A stretch of 64,000 nucleotides of DNA. Origin: JBAOHV01 sp037045265. Its GTDB lineage: Bacteria > Actinomycetota > Acidimicrobiia > Acidimicrobiales > Microtrichaceae. The DNA lies in the NCBI GenBank assembly GCA_037045265.1, contig JBAOHV010000025.1:1-64000 (forward strand), in the 5' to 3' direction. The notes beneath the pieces were generated by a model, which made no database searches, was not told the origin of the DNA, and saw only the letters and a list, made by a program, of their open reading frames with translations. Every line of letters starts with the position of its first letter. Within the stretch, counting starts at the first letter, position 1. This document shows, piece by piece, positions 45,306 through 54,467 of this stretch. Made by a program: the position numbers and the translations under genes.

Positions 45306-45821
45306 TCAACTGCCGAAGAATCGTCGCCATCTCGATCTGGACTGTTGCGCTGTTCCATCGTCGGAATTCTCTTCGCGAGGACCGGCGAGAGAGCGGTGCA
45401 CAAGGTCGAAGCTCGAGGTAGCGGTGGCGTCGCCATCTCCGATGAAGGGGGCGCTGGCCTGGGGGTCGTAGGCCACCAGGCCAGATGCAGCTTCGATCGA
45501 TCGCGCGAGCTGCCGTAGGAGCTCGACCATTTGATCGGCCTCGTCTCCGCTGTGCCAGTAGGGGACGCTGAGCACGAGCTCTCCTGGAAAGAGCGAAACC
45601 TGGATGCCGCTGCCCTCGTCGGTCAGCTCGCGAACCCGCTCGCTCTCGAACACCTCGGCGTCGGGTAGCAGCCGACGTAGCTCGTTGGCGACGTTGTTCC
45701 AGAGTGCGAGGCGCTCGCTGGTCAGGATCAGCTCCTGACCGTCCGCGTCCGCCAACGCTGTCATTGCCGAATCCCAATCATCGTCGGCTGGTCGGTTCAG
45801 GAAGTAGACGTCGAAGCTCAC
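45306..45821 (-). CDS. Hypothetical protein, possibly immunity-like
   Basis: 171 residues. MSFDVYFLNRPADDDWD and the middle GIQVSLFPGELVLSVPYWHSGDEADQM resemble small proteins of the MSYDLYF type that often accompany polymorphic toxins, but the link is weak. Convergent with the gene at 44899. Last gene before the left attachment repeat. Confidence 0.5.
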   Translation of the reverse strand: MSFDVYFLNRPADDDWDSAMTALADADGQELILTSERLALWNNVANELRRLLPDAEVFESERVRELTDEGSGIQVSLFPGELVLSVPYWHSGDEADQMVELLRQLARSIEAASGLVAYDPQASAPFIGDGDATATSSFDLVHRSLAGPREENSDDGTAQQSRSRWRRFFGS

Positions 45822-45957
45822 CGGCTGACACCCTACGGCCGGACTTCAGGTGGGTCCGTAGAATCTCGTGCGTGCACGCGTCAGACGACAGGTCCAGGAG
45901 GCCGCCGCTATCCAGGTCTTCCAGGCCCGAGCCGGACGGGTCGGATCCCCTGCGGAG

Positions 45958-46014
45958 CAAGGGATCTCGGAGTGGAGCTGATGGGAATCGAACCCACGAC
46001 CCCCTGCTTGCAAA
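45958..46014. repeat. Left attachment site (57-bp direct repeat, tRNA-Ala 3' part)
   Basis: Identical over 57 bases to 54411-54467. It contains the tRNA-Ala(TGC) 3' half up to the anticodon loop plus 15 bases beyond the tRNA end; the tRNA 5' half is missing here. This marks the site where an element entered the anticodon-loop region of the tRNA gene. Confidence 0.92.
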
Positions 46015-46096
46015 TCGGGATCGGGGGTCCGGAGGTGTCCGCTGATGTCGCGAGATCGTTGGTATTCCGGGGATCCGACCGCAGGCGTCCGGAGGT

Positions 46097-46174
46097 GTCC
46101 CGAGGGGTTTGGCCCCCCCTTTGGCCCCCCATGCGTCAAAGCCGGTGGTCCCTGTCACGGGATCGTCGGCGGTC
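46097..46174. repeat. Arm sequence B of the intact element
   Basis: Similar to arm A at 40705-40780. It includes a 21-base GC tract (46111-46131) that recurs exactly at 54336-54356 just after the integrase gene, so both ends of the element carry it in the same orientation. These may be integrase arm-binding sites. The surrounding 46015-46341 has no convincing gene. Confidence 0.7.
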
Positions 46175-46341
46175 ACTTCGGGGGGCCGACGATGGCAGGG
46201 TCGCGTCCAAGCACTTGGGCGTGCCCGCGAGGCACTCGACCGCTGCGTCCATCGGGGGTGAACTCCACCTGACGCTGTGGCGTGCATGCTCTGAACGCTC
46301 GCGGCCGTGCGCATCTGCTGCGACGGGTTCTCGCAGCGCCG

Positions 46342-46815
46342 TCAGGAATACCCGTCGCCCCACCACGGGACGCTCCGTTCACGTCGCTCGATGGCGGTGT
46401 GGATGCCGTTGACCAGGTCGAGGCCGCTGACGGGTGTCTCGATCACCGTCACCCGCCGAGGTCCGATGATGTCGTCGCACTCCACCTCAGCCCGACGTGC
46501 CGGGGTCAGCTCGACGACCGTCGCAGGTGGTCGCCGCTCGCTCAGCACCGCGTCCAGCACCTCCGACGACGCCGGGTCGCCAGCAGCGAGCATGTTGACC
46601 ACGACGTCTGCTCCGCTGACCAGAGCGCATGCGCCGTGGTCGACCAGATCGCAACCGCCCCGATCGCCCGGCCCCTCGCAGGTGCGCACGTCGAAGCCGT
46701 GCCGCTCGACCACCCGGGCGATGATCGCCGGCGATGAGCTCGCCGGGCACTCCAACAGCACCCGCGTTCTCGACGAACCGTCGTCCCATGGCCGGTGATC
46801 GGTGTCGTCGCGCAT
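46342..46815 (-). CDS. Hypothetical protein with receiver-like alternating fold
   Basis: 157 residues from ATG 46815. RTRVLLECPASSSPAIIARVVERHGFDVRTC, ADVVVNMLAAG and ATVVELTPARR alternate strands and helices as in a receiver or Rossmann fold, but the phosphoacceptor pattern is not complete. Unknown family. Downstream of the MMPL-cupin pair on the same strand. Confidence 0.5.
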   Translation of the reverse strand: MRDDTDHRPWDDGSSRTRVLLECPASSSPAIIARVVERHGFDVRTCEGPGDRGGCDLVDHGACALVSGADVVVNMLAAGDPASSEVLDAVLSERRPPATVVELTPARRAEVECDDIIGPRRVTVIETPVSGLDLVNGIHTAIERRERSVPWWGDGYS

Positions 46816-46886
46816 GGGACCCCCTCGGTCCTTGGCTGTGGCTCCCACTGTGCACCCGCGCGGCACCCGTTGCACGGAGACCTCCG

Positions 46887-47228
46887 TCACAACTCGGGCG
46901 CGAGTGCGGTGCTCTCGCGTCCTGGTTCGGGAGCCGGCTCAGTGGGCATGCGGTGGAACTCGACGGCGAAGGTGGCGGGCCCGTCGAGTTCGAGGTGGTG
47001 TTGGCGTGCCGGTGGGATGGCGACGGTGTCACCGGCGCGGGCGGTGATGGGCTGGTCGGGCTCGTCGTCGAAGACGAAGGTGACGGTGCCGGTGTGGACG
47101 ACGAGGTTGCCCCAGACACCGTCGGCGACACGGTGGGCGCGCAGGAGCCCGGCCGGCACCGTGGTGTTGTCGAAGGTGTCGGTGGTGCGGACGTGGTCGA
47201 GCCCGTTCGGCAGCAGCGGGCGGTTCAT
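46887..47228 (-). CDS. DUF1971 cupin (TehB C-terminal-like)
   Basis: 113 residues from ATG 47228, overlapping the MMPL stop by four bases. LLRAHRVADGVWGNLVVHTGTVTFVF, RAGDTVAIPPARQHHLEL and FAVEFHR match DUF1971, a small cupin found alone or fused to tellurite-resistance methyltransferases. Probably metal-binding; function not known. Confidence 0.82.
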   Translation of the reverse strand: MNRPLLPNGLDHVRTTDTFDNTTVPAGLLRAHRVADGVWGNLVVHTGTVTFVFDDEPDQPITARAGDTVAIPPARQHHLELDGPATFAVEFHRMPTEPAPEPGRESTALAPEL

Positions 47229-49409
47229 CGGGTGGCTCCTTCGACGCCGACGGTCGCCATCGGGTCTTCGTCGACGTCGAGATCGAGGTCGAGGTGCGGC
47301 AGGATCCGGTCGAGCCAGCGCGGGAGCCACCAGTTGTTGTCGCCGACGAGGGCCATGGTGGAGGGCAGGAGCACCATGCGCACGATGGTCGCGTCGACCG
47401 CCACCGCAGTGGCGAGTCCGACGCCCATCATCTTGACCACGGGGTCGTCGCTGGCGACGAACCCGAGGAAGACGCTGATCATGATCAGCGCCGCAGCAGT
47501 GATGACCTTGGCGGTGGCCCCGAGGCCTTCGACCACGCTGTCGATGTTGCTGTGGCCACCGTGGTACTCCTCGCGGATGCGGGAGAGGATGAACACCTCG
47601 TAGTCCATCGACAGGCCGAAGAGGATCGCGAACATCATCATCGGCACGAACGAGGCGATCGGCACGGCCTCGTCGAGCCCGATCAACGATCGGCCCCAGC
47701 CCCACTGGAACACGGCGACCACGACGCCGTAGGCCGCTCCGATGGACAGCAGGTTCAACAGCGCCGCCTTGAGTGGGACGAGGATCGAGCGGAACACGAC
47801 CATGAGCAACAGGAACGACAGCGACACCACGACGGCGATGAACCACGGGAGCCGGTCGGCGATCTTGTCGGACTGGTCGATGAACCCTGCGGTCGGTCCG
47901 CCCACCAGCGCGGTCGCCGCGGTGTCGGTCGTCGCGAGGGGCAGGATCGAGTCGCGGAGTCGGTGGACCAGATCGCTGGTGGCCTGGTCCTGTGGCTTGC
48001 TGGTGGGAATGACGGTGATGAGCCCGGTGTCGCCGACCGAATTGACCTCGGGCGGCGAGACCGCCCGCACGCCGGGATCGTTCGACACCGCAGCGACGAT
48101 CGGATCGAGCACGGCGGCGTCGGGCGCCTCGCCGAGGTCGACCACGACCAGCAGTGGTCCGTTGAACCCGTCGCCGAACCCGGCGGCTAGTAGGTCGTAG
48201 GCACGACGGTGGGTGGTGGACGTGGGGTCGGTGCCCGCATCGGCCTGGCCGAGCCGCATGTCGAACATCGGGATCGACAGCGTCACCAACACCGCAGTCG
48301 CAGCGATCGCGCTGCGCCAGGGATGGTGGGTGACCCAGTGGGCCCAGCGCACCCAGCCGCTGTGCTGCCCGTCGCTCGACGGGCGGGGCGCCGCGGTTCG
48401 CCCGGGCCAGCACGCGGTCGCCGGCGAACCCGAGCAGCGCGGGCAGCAGCGTGATCGCGACGAGCACGGCCACGGCCACGACGATCGAGGCCGAGTAGCC
48501 CAGCGCCGCGACGAAGGGGATCCCGGCCAGTTGGAGGCCGAGGATGGCGACCACCACCGTGCCACCGGCCACCACCACGGCCTGGCCCGCGGTGGCGTTC
48601 GTCCGGCCGATCGACTCCTCGATGTCCATGCCCTCGGCCAGTTGGTCCCGGTGCCGGCTCAGGACGAACAGCGCGTAGTCGATGCCGACCCCGAGCCCGA
48701 TCATGGTGCCGAGCCGCGGGGCGACCGACGGGATGGCGATCCACGCACCGAGCAGCCCCACGATCGAGAGTCCCGTCACGAGCCCGGCGATCGCGACGCC
48801 GAGCGGCATCACAGCCGCGAGCACCGCCCGGAACGTCACGAACAGGATGATGAGCGCAGCGATGATGCCGATCATCTCGGCCGGACCGGTGGAGCGTTCC
48901 TTCAGCACGGTCGGCAGCTCCCCGCCGAACTCCACCTCGACATCGGTCCCGTCGGCCGCGCCGGCGGTGTCGAGCAGCAGATCGAGCGTGGGCCGACCGA
49001 GCTCGGCGGTCGGCGCGTCGAACTGCACCGCAGCGAACGCCGTCGTGCCGTCGGGTGACACCGAGAGCGGGCTGGCGAGCGGTTCGGTGACGCCGACGAC
49101 TGCGTCGAGCGATCGGACCTCGTCAACGACGGCCGCGACCGCGGCGGCCGACCCGCCGTCGGTGATGCCGCCGTCGGGCACGTGGAACACGACCATCGCG
49201 GTGGCGCCCGAGCGCTCGGGGAACCGCTCGTCCAGGAGGTCGATCGCCTGCTGGGACTCGACGCCCGGCACCTCGAAGTCGTCCACCGTGCCACCACCGG
49301 CGACCCGGTTCGCAGCCACCAGACCGATCACCACGGCCAACCACACCAGCACCACGAGACGCCGGTGTTCTGCCACCCAGCGTCCCAGACGGAAGAGCAC
49401 GTTCGACAT
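47225..49409 (-). CDS. MMPL-family RND lipid/drug exporter (frameshifted)
   Basis: About 728 residues from ATG 49409. It has the MMPL layout: helix 1 (VVLVWLAVVIGLVAANRV), a periplasmic domain, then five helices including GLGVGIDYALFVLSRHRDQL. Near 48395 the match shifts frame and the second half repeats the plan, with FGLSMDYEVFILSRIREE. The paired GxxxDY motifs are the proton-relay signature. It exports lipids or hydrophobic drugs. Divergent from a TetR gene with an operator-promoter between them. Confidence 0.9.
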
Positions 49410-49449
49410 GGCCGACCTCCAGAGAAGGACTCACCCTACTTGCAGTGAC

Positions 49450-49486
49450 TGCAATCATTGCAATAGTCAGCACTCTTTGCTAGGAT
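49450..49486 (+). promoter_or_regulatory. Operator and promoter of the tetR gene beside MMPL
   Basis: TGCAATCATTGCA (49450-49462) is an exact palindrome with one central base. It overlaps a -35 TTGCAA (49458-49463), which is 17 bases from a -10 TAGGAT (49481-49486). Transcription would start at about the ATG 49493, giving a leaderless mRNA. Confidence 0.7.
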
Positions 49487-49492
49487 CTCCGA

Positions 49493-50108
49493 ATGCCACC
49501 GACCTCCGGCCTCCGGGAACGGAAGAAGCGCGACCGGCGCCGCAGGATCGAGGACGTCGCCATCGACCTGTTCGTAGCGACAGGGCTACGACGCGACCAC
49601 GATCGAGCAGATCGCCGCTGCCGCCGACATCGCACCACGGACGTTCTTCTCGTACTTCTCGACCAAGGACGACCTCGTCCTGGCCGACTACACCGCCCGA
49701 CTCGACCGGATCCTCGCCGAGCTCGAGGGTCGACCCGACGACGAGCTGGCATGGGAGGCGCTGGGCGCCTCGTTCGCGGCCGTGGCCTCGGACTACACCA
49801 CCGAGGTCGACCGACTCTCGAGCCGTTTCACCATCATGGCGACCGCACCGTCGGTGTACGCCCGGAGCCTGCAGCTCCAGGCGGGGTGGGAGCAGACGCT
49901 CAGCGAGCACCTCACGGCACGGCTCGCGGCGCCGGCGGACGACCCCACCCCCCGCCTGCTGGCTGCGGCAGCGCTCGCCGTGATGCGAGCGTCGCTCCAG
50001 CACTGGCTCACCGGCGATCGGTCAGTTCCGCTGCCGGCGCTCGTCGAACGAGCCTTCGATCGGCTCGGTGATGGACTGCGTCAGGATCCGCCGCGCAAGG
50101 GGAAGTGA
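49493..50108 (+). CDS. TetR-family regulator of the MMPL exporter (frameshifted)
   Basis: About 205 residues. RERKKRDRRRRIEDVAIDLFVATG is followed, after a frame change near 49585, by TIEQIAAAADIAPRTFFSYFSTKDDLV, the TetR helix-turn-helix. The C-terminal domain is standard in length. Divergence from MMPL and the palindrome between them argue for local repression of the exporter. Confidence 0.87.
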
Positions 50109-50227
50109 CCGAGATCGACGACCGGGCGACACGAATCGATTTCACTAGCCGGGACTAGAGGATTCGCTAGCATCCGCCCGGTGTCGTTCGTGATCGCCGA
50201 CTTGAGTCCGCCACTCCCGTCATCGAC

Positions 50228-50665
50228 GTGGCATCGGTGACGTCGCTGCAGGTCCAGGCTCGGGCGCTCGGCGACCCGACCCGCCATTCGATCTTCCAGT
50301 ACCTCGCCGACGCCGACGCACCGGTCGGTGTCGCCGAACTGACCGATCACTTCGGCCTGAACCACAACGCCATCCGCCAGCACCTCGCCAAGCTGGTCGG
50401 GGCCGGGCTGGTGATCGAGTCCACCGCAGCACCTTCGGGGAGAGGTCGACCGCGGTTGGAGTACACCGTTGACCCGTCGAGCGACAGCCGGTGGGGTGTG
50501 ACCGGCCCCTATGAACGACTTGCGGTGCTGTTGACCGAGCTCGTCCGCAGCGGGGACACACCGATCGACGTGGGTCGCCGGGCCGGCCGACGACTCCGGC
50601 TTGCGGAACGGGTCGAACGCGAGCCGCTCGACCTGTTCGTCGAACACAGTCGACGTCAGGGCTTC
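50228..50665 (+). pseudogene. Truncated winged-helix transcriptional regulator
   Basis: From GTG 50228: ALGDPTRHSIFQYLADADAP, LTDHFGLNHNAIRQHLAKLV and RGRPRLEYTVD make an ArsR-like winged helix of the kind with a C-terminal ligand domain. Homology continues to about GFDPQ (50663) and then stops. The frame stays open to 51154, but that part is antisense to the HemD-like gene and has no family resemblance. Confidence 0.7.
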
Positions 50666-51235
50666 GATCCTCAGTCGGAGCACCGGCTCGACGTCATCGG
50701 GCAACTCCCAGCGGTACACCGGCACCGCGACGACCTCCGCGCCAAGGGTGCGGAGCTGCTCGGCGAGCACCGGGGCGCTGCGTCCGTCGAGCAGGGCCGT
50801 GACGCGTCGGCCGTCGATCCCGGTGTCGCGGAGGTGCTCGACGACCTCGGTCGCCGTCGCCGTCCGCGCCTGCCAGTCGAGCTGCCATCCCTCCGACGCT
50901 GCTGCCCCTGCCGCCTTCGGTCCCCTGGCGACCAGCTGTGCGTCACCGATCACAGCGCGCAGCTCATCGGCCCGGCCCAGCGCCTCGGCCGCCTCCAGCC
51001 AGCCGCGGACGCCGATGCCGGTCGACAGGACGATCACCTCGGGTCGCTGTTCGATCACCGCCTCGATCGCCTCGCCCAGCTCGTCGTCCGGGCCGAGTGG
51101 TCGTGTCCGCATGGTCGGGGCGTGCACCACCCGTGCCCCACGACGTCGAAGTAGCTCGATCTGCTCCTCGTGCCGACGATCCGCGGTCACACCCACGACC
51201 CAACCGGTCAACGCACCATGAGCCTGACGCACCAT
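50666..51235 (-). pseudogene. Truncated uroporphyrinogen-III synthase (HemD)-like regulator
   Basis: From ATG 51235: LTGWVVGVTADRRHEEQIELLRRRGARVVHAPTM, VLSTGIGVRGWLEAAEALG, ARGPKAAGAA and AEVVAVPVYRWELPDD match the HemD fold, closest in wording to the actinobacterial HemD/winged-helix regulators (Rv0260c type). Homology ends near 50666, so the C-terminal lobe and any DNA-binding domain are missing. The frame remains open to 50081 across the antisense HTH gene, giving a chimeric 384-residue reading. Confidence 0.72.
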
Positions 51236-51486
51236 CGACGACACCCGCGCAGTGTGGCCGACGCAGGTTTCGGCCAGATGAACGGTTCGCACCGGGGCCG
51301 GAGCCCCTCGGCGGAGGGCGACGCAGCGGGCCAGCGGCATCACACCGCCTTGATCATTGACAACAGCGGGTCCCGTCGCTCGCTGGCGATTGACCGCTGA
51401 TGGTCAACCTTGTCGGTCGAGCGTTGGACGTCGCGCTGACGGCCGGAGCGCCCAGTGCGGAGCGGATGATCTGCCGTTTGGTGACC

Positions 51487-51573
51487 GGTCAACGTGTCCC
51501 GGTCGAGACAATTGTCGAGACTCCGGTCAAGGTGGTCAGGGGTGACCAAGGCCGGTGGTCAGGGTTCTGGTCA
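51487..51573. repeat. Cluster of GGTCA repeats in the element's non-coding region
   Basis: Five GGTCA copies (51487, 51525, 51534, 51557, 51569) and inverse TGACC copies (51482, 51543) lie within 90 bases; others are at 51391 and 51402. A GACAATTGTC palindrome (51507-51516) lies among them. They fall in the 51236-51666 stretch, which has no convincing gene. Possible binding sites for excisionase or a replication or transfer protein. Confidence 0.45.
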
Positions 51574-51666
51574 GGCGCGTCGCTGCCGTAGTCCGGCGAG
51601 TCCGCCGGCACTTCTCGGACTTCCTCTAGGGCCGCGTTCGCCTCCGCGCGGATAGGAGGGGTACCG

Positions 51667-52056
51667 GTGGTGTTCGCCGGTATTGGTCAGACCTGGGAGG
51701 TCGCGATGGATCGGCTGTCGGCGACGGCAGAAGCGGGAGCGGGAGCGGGAGAGCAGGGCCGAACATCCCGGGCCCGTTGGGGGATGCGAGCGTGCGACGG
51801 GATGAGCGATGAGCGCCGCGCTCCGGTGACGGCCTCGGCCCCGGGCCTCGAGCTTCCGTTGATCCGCGTCGTGCACCCACCCCGGCGCCGATCTGCGCGG
51901 CGCCTTCGCCGGTCCTGGCCGTCGTGTCGTTCGGCGTTCGTGTGCGGTCGAGTCGTCGTTCCCGGCGTGGTCATGGGTGGGCACAGACTGGCTTGTTCCG
52001 CAAGCGGAACAAGCGGCTGCAGGTGTGGGCTTCGGCGGCTGCGGGGGCGACGGTGA
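51667..52056 (+). CDS. Small unknown protein of the integrative element
   Basis: 129 residues. The start GTG 51667 is set by a strong AGGAGG ribosome site at 51654-51659. The stop overlaps the GTG of the next gene (GTGA). The C-terminus is Arg/Cys/Ser-rich (CSASGTSGCRCGLRRLRGRR), encoded over a perfect 10-bp hairpin at 51992-52013. No family recognised. Confidence 0.55.
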   Translation: MVFAGIGQTWEVAMDRLSATAEAGAGAGEQGRTSRARWGMRACDGMSDERRAPVTASAPGLELPLIRVVHPPRRRSARRLRRSWPSCRSAFVCGRVVVPGVVMGGHRLACSASGTSGCRCGLRRLRGRR

Positions 52057-52754
52057 GTACCGAACGATGGGAGCGGGCGAGGCCCAGGGCGTGGGAGGTG
52101 GCCCAGGAGCGTGCCGATGCGGCCGTCCGGTCGCGCCAGCTCGATGACGGAATCGATCAGACCCTGGACTCGATCGAAGCGCTCAGCCTGGAGGTGCGCT
52201 TCGAGCGGGAGAAGGTCGAGCTGTTGGAGCAGTTGCTCGACGAACGGATGCAGATGCTCGGCGAGCTACACCGCCTCGCCGTCCGCGAACGAGAGGCGAC
52301 CGTCGCAGTGGCGCGAGCCGAGCGAGCGCTGGCGGCGCAGCGGACGAAGCCAGCGCCGAGGCCGGATGACGGCAGCCGGAAACGGTCAGGACGGCTGGTC
52401 AGGGTGATGGCCGACGAAGGGGCCTGGCGGGTCCTGCGTGTCGACGCGGAGCGACGGCGGCAGAGTCTCGGAGTGCGCTTGGCACGACTGGTGGCGGCCG
52501 AGGTCGACGGTGACACCGAAGGTCGCACAGCCCCCGACGATCGTCGGCGCCGGAGCCCCGGCGAAGCACGACCGGTCCGTACGGTGCACGCGCTGAGGCT
52601 GTTCGTCACCGAGGACACCTGGGCCCGGTTCCGGGTCGCGGCTGCAGAACTCGGCCTGGGACTGGGGGCGTACGTCGGCCAGCTCGCCGAAAGCGAGGCC
52701 CACCGACTCGGGTGGCGCGCCGGATCACCCACCCAGGCCGCAGGAGGTTCTTGA
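52053..52754 (+). CDS. Unknown coiled-coil protein of the integrative element
   Basis: 233 residues from GTG 52053. A long coiled coil occupies about residues 20-105 (DQTLDSIEALSLEVRFEREK, VELLEQLLDERMQML). After a basic linker come two similar short segments (GAWRVLRVDAERRRQSLGVRLARLV and TWARFRVAAAELGLGLGAYVGQLA), which look like ribbon- or helix-type nucleic-acid-binding repeats of mobilisation (MobC-like) proteins. This reading is inference. Translationally coupled to the gene before. Confidence 0.6.
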   Translation: MSTERWERARPRAWEVAQERADAAVRSRQLDDGIDQTLDSIEALSLEVRFEREKVELLEQLLDERMQMLGELHRLAVREREATVAVARAERALAAQRTKPAPRPDDGSRKRSGRLVRVMADEGAWRVLRVDAERRRQSLGVRLARLVAAEVDGDTEGRTAPDDRRRRSPGEARPVRTVHALRLFVTEDTWARFRVAAAELGLGLGAYVGQLAESEAHRLGWRAGSPTQAAGGS

Positions 52755-52786
52755 CGGCGAGGTGGTCGCGAGCGCTTAGGAGTGTC

Positions 52787-53005
52787 ATGAGCAGCAATTC
52801 CGAACACCTGATCCCGGTACTCCTCCGTGTGCCCGAGGCGGCGCGCCTGTTGGGCGTCGGGCGATCGCTCACGTACGAGCTGATCGCCCGTGGCGAGCTC
52901 GAGGTCGTCCATGTCGGCACCGTGATCCGCGTTCCTGTCGATGCTGTGCACGCGTTCGTCGAGCGCCGACGGTCAACCGAGTCCGCCGTCGTGGGCGACC
53001 GGTAG
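52787..53005 (+). CDS. Excisionase-type HTH_17 DNA-binding protein
   Basis: 72 residues from ATG 52787. LLRVPEAARLLGVGRSLTYELIARGELEVVHVG and VIRVPVDAVHAFVERRR form the MerR-like winged helix of excisionases. It lies 148 bases upstream of the integrase gene, the usual xis-int order, and should direct excision of the element. Confidence 0.88.
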   Translation: MSSNSEHLIPVLLRVPEAARLLGVGRSLTYELIARGELEVVHVGTVIRVPVDAVHAFVERRRSTESAVVGDR

Positions 53006-53153
53006 TGTCCTTGTCGAGTCTCGATGGCGGTGGACGAGCATCCGCCTTCGTCGCTGATCGCATCGCCGCAACGGTCACCACGTCGACCGGCGGGGCCTCC
53101 GAGCTGGAAGGCGCGCGACCGGTGCGAACACTCCTCGATGATCGAGACTCGAC

Positions 53154-54336
53154 GTGAGTCGCCGCGGACGCGGCGACGGCGGCATCTACCGCGACCCTGA
53201 CCGAAACCGCTGGGTCGGCCAGCTCGACCTGGGCATCGGACCCGACGGGAAGCGGCTGCGCCGCAAGGTCGTGGGTCGGACCAAGTCCGACGTCGCCGCC
53301 AAGCTCCGAGCGCTGCGCAAGGAACACGACGGTCGTCCGGGCACGACGCCCGGAGTTCAGACCGTCGGCGAGCTCGCTGCCCGATGGCTCGACACCGCCG
53401 TGCGTGCCCGACACCCGGAAGGCTCTCCGATGTGGGAGACGTACCAGTACGCCATCGACCACCACATTGCCCCTGGGCTGGGCGACCGCCAGCTCCGCAC
53501 CGTCACCGCTGACGATGTCGACCGGTTCCTGATGGACCGTGCCCGCAGCGGGTACTCGCGTTCGGTCGTGCGCCGGATTCGCAACACGCTGTCGCAGGTG
53601 TTCCGGTGGGGCGTGCGACGCCGCCAGTGCACCTGGGACCCTGCCGCGTTCGCGGAGCTGCCGCCGTCGAGCATCTACGAGGAGGCGACACCTCGGGTGA
53701 ACCGCACCCCTCGAGCGCTGCTGCCAGAGGAGGCCCGACGGTTCGTCAACGCAGCCGCTGGCGACCCGAACGAAGCGCTGTTGCTGACAGCGATCTGCAC
53801 TGGCCTGCGCCCCGGTGAACTCCTCGCGCTGCACTGGGACGACGTGGACCTGACGAAGGGAGTCCTGATTGTTCGGCGGGCGTGGAAGGGTCACGACCAA
53901 TACCGCCACATCGGCGAGCCCAAGACACGCAGCAGCATCCGAACCGTCGGCCTCGCGACGGTGGCCGTGGAGGCGATCCGTCGCCACCAGATTGCCCAGC
54001 AGCGCCGTAGAACCGCCCACGACTGCCCGGCGGAGTGGGAGCAGCTGGTGTTCAGCTCCGCTGCCGGAACGCCGATCGATCCGTCGAACCTCCGGCGGTT
54101 GGTCAAGGACGTGGCAACGCGAGCGGGAATCGGGCACCTCGCGCCCGTACGACCTTCGCCACACCGCCGCCAGCCTGCTGTCGGATGCAGGAGTGCCCAA
54201 TCACGAGCTGGCCGACCTGCTCGGTCACACCACCACACGCATGGTCGAGGTCCACTACCGGCACCGGCTCACCGAGACGATCGACGTGGCCGTCGGACCC
54301 ATGGAGTCGATCCTTCGCGACGAGGATCGAAGTTAG
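53154..54336 (+). CDS. Tyrosine recombinase / integrase (frameshifted)
   Basis: About 393 residues from GTG 53154. The N-terminal arm-binding part (GDGGIYRDPDRNRWVGQLDLG) and core-binding domain (TVGELAARWLD) are followed by the catalytic domain: Arg in TGLRPGELLALHWDD, then, after a frame change near 54145, LRHTAASLL (His-x-x-Arg), LLGHTTTRMVEVHYRHR (Tyr nucleophile). It recombines the element at the tRNA-Ala anticodon-loop region. If the frame change is real the element is now immobile. Confidence 0.9.
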
Positions 54337-54410
54337 GCCCCCCCTTTGGCCCCCCAGGGGGTTCCGGGACGCTCAGCCAGACCGGCGAGACGCCCGAAAC
54401 CCTTGGGGGA

Positions 54411-54467
54411 CAAGGGATCTCGGAGTGGAGCTGATGGGAATCGAACCCACGACCCCCTGCTTGCAAA
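54411..54467. repeat. Right attachment site (57-bp direct repeat)
   Basis: Identical to 45958-46014. Here the repeat continues into the complete tRNA-Ala gene. Identity ends within the anticodon loop, marking the crossover region. Confidence 0.92.

Larger units (their letters stand above)
40641..45957. mobile_element. Decayed integrative element with toxin-antitoxin cargo (inferred)
   Basis: The segment lies between a tRNA-like fragment and the left repeat of the intact element. Its left arm (40705-40780) is similar to the arm of that element (46097-46174), and it carries only short accessory genes, mostly toxin-antitoxin modules. No integrase remains. The right end is taken as the 57-bp repeat at 45958. 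Confidence 0.5.
45958..54467. mobile_element. Integrative element in tRNA-Ala(TGC), about 8.5 kb
   Basis: Bounded by 57-bp identical direct repeats. The right repeat belongs to the complete tRNA, and integrase and excisionase genes sit just inside that end. Cargo: MMPL exporter, cupin, TetR regulator, a truncated HTH gene and a truncated HemD-like gene, and two coupled unknown genes. No relaxase or conjugation gene is seen, so it is integrative and perhaps mobilisable rather than conjugative. Confidence 0.85.

Noticed and set aside
51236..51660. Short open frame at 51400-51591 as a gene
   Set aside because: No ribosome site and no family pattern; the DNA consists largely of GGTCA repeats.
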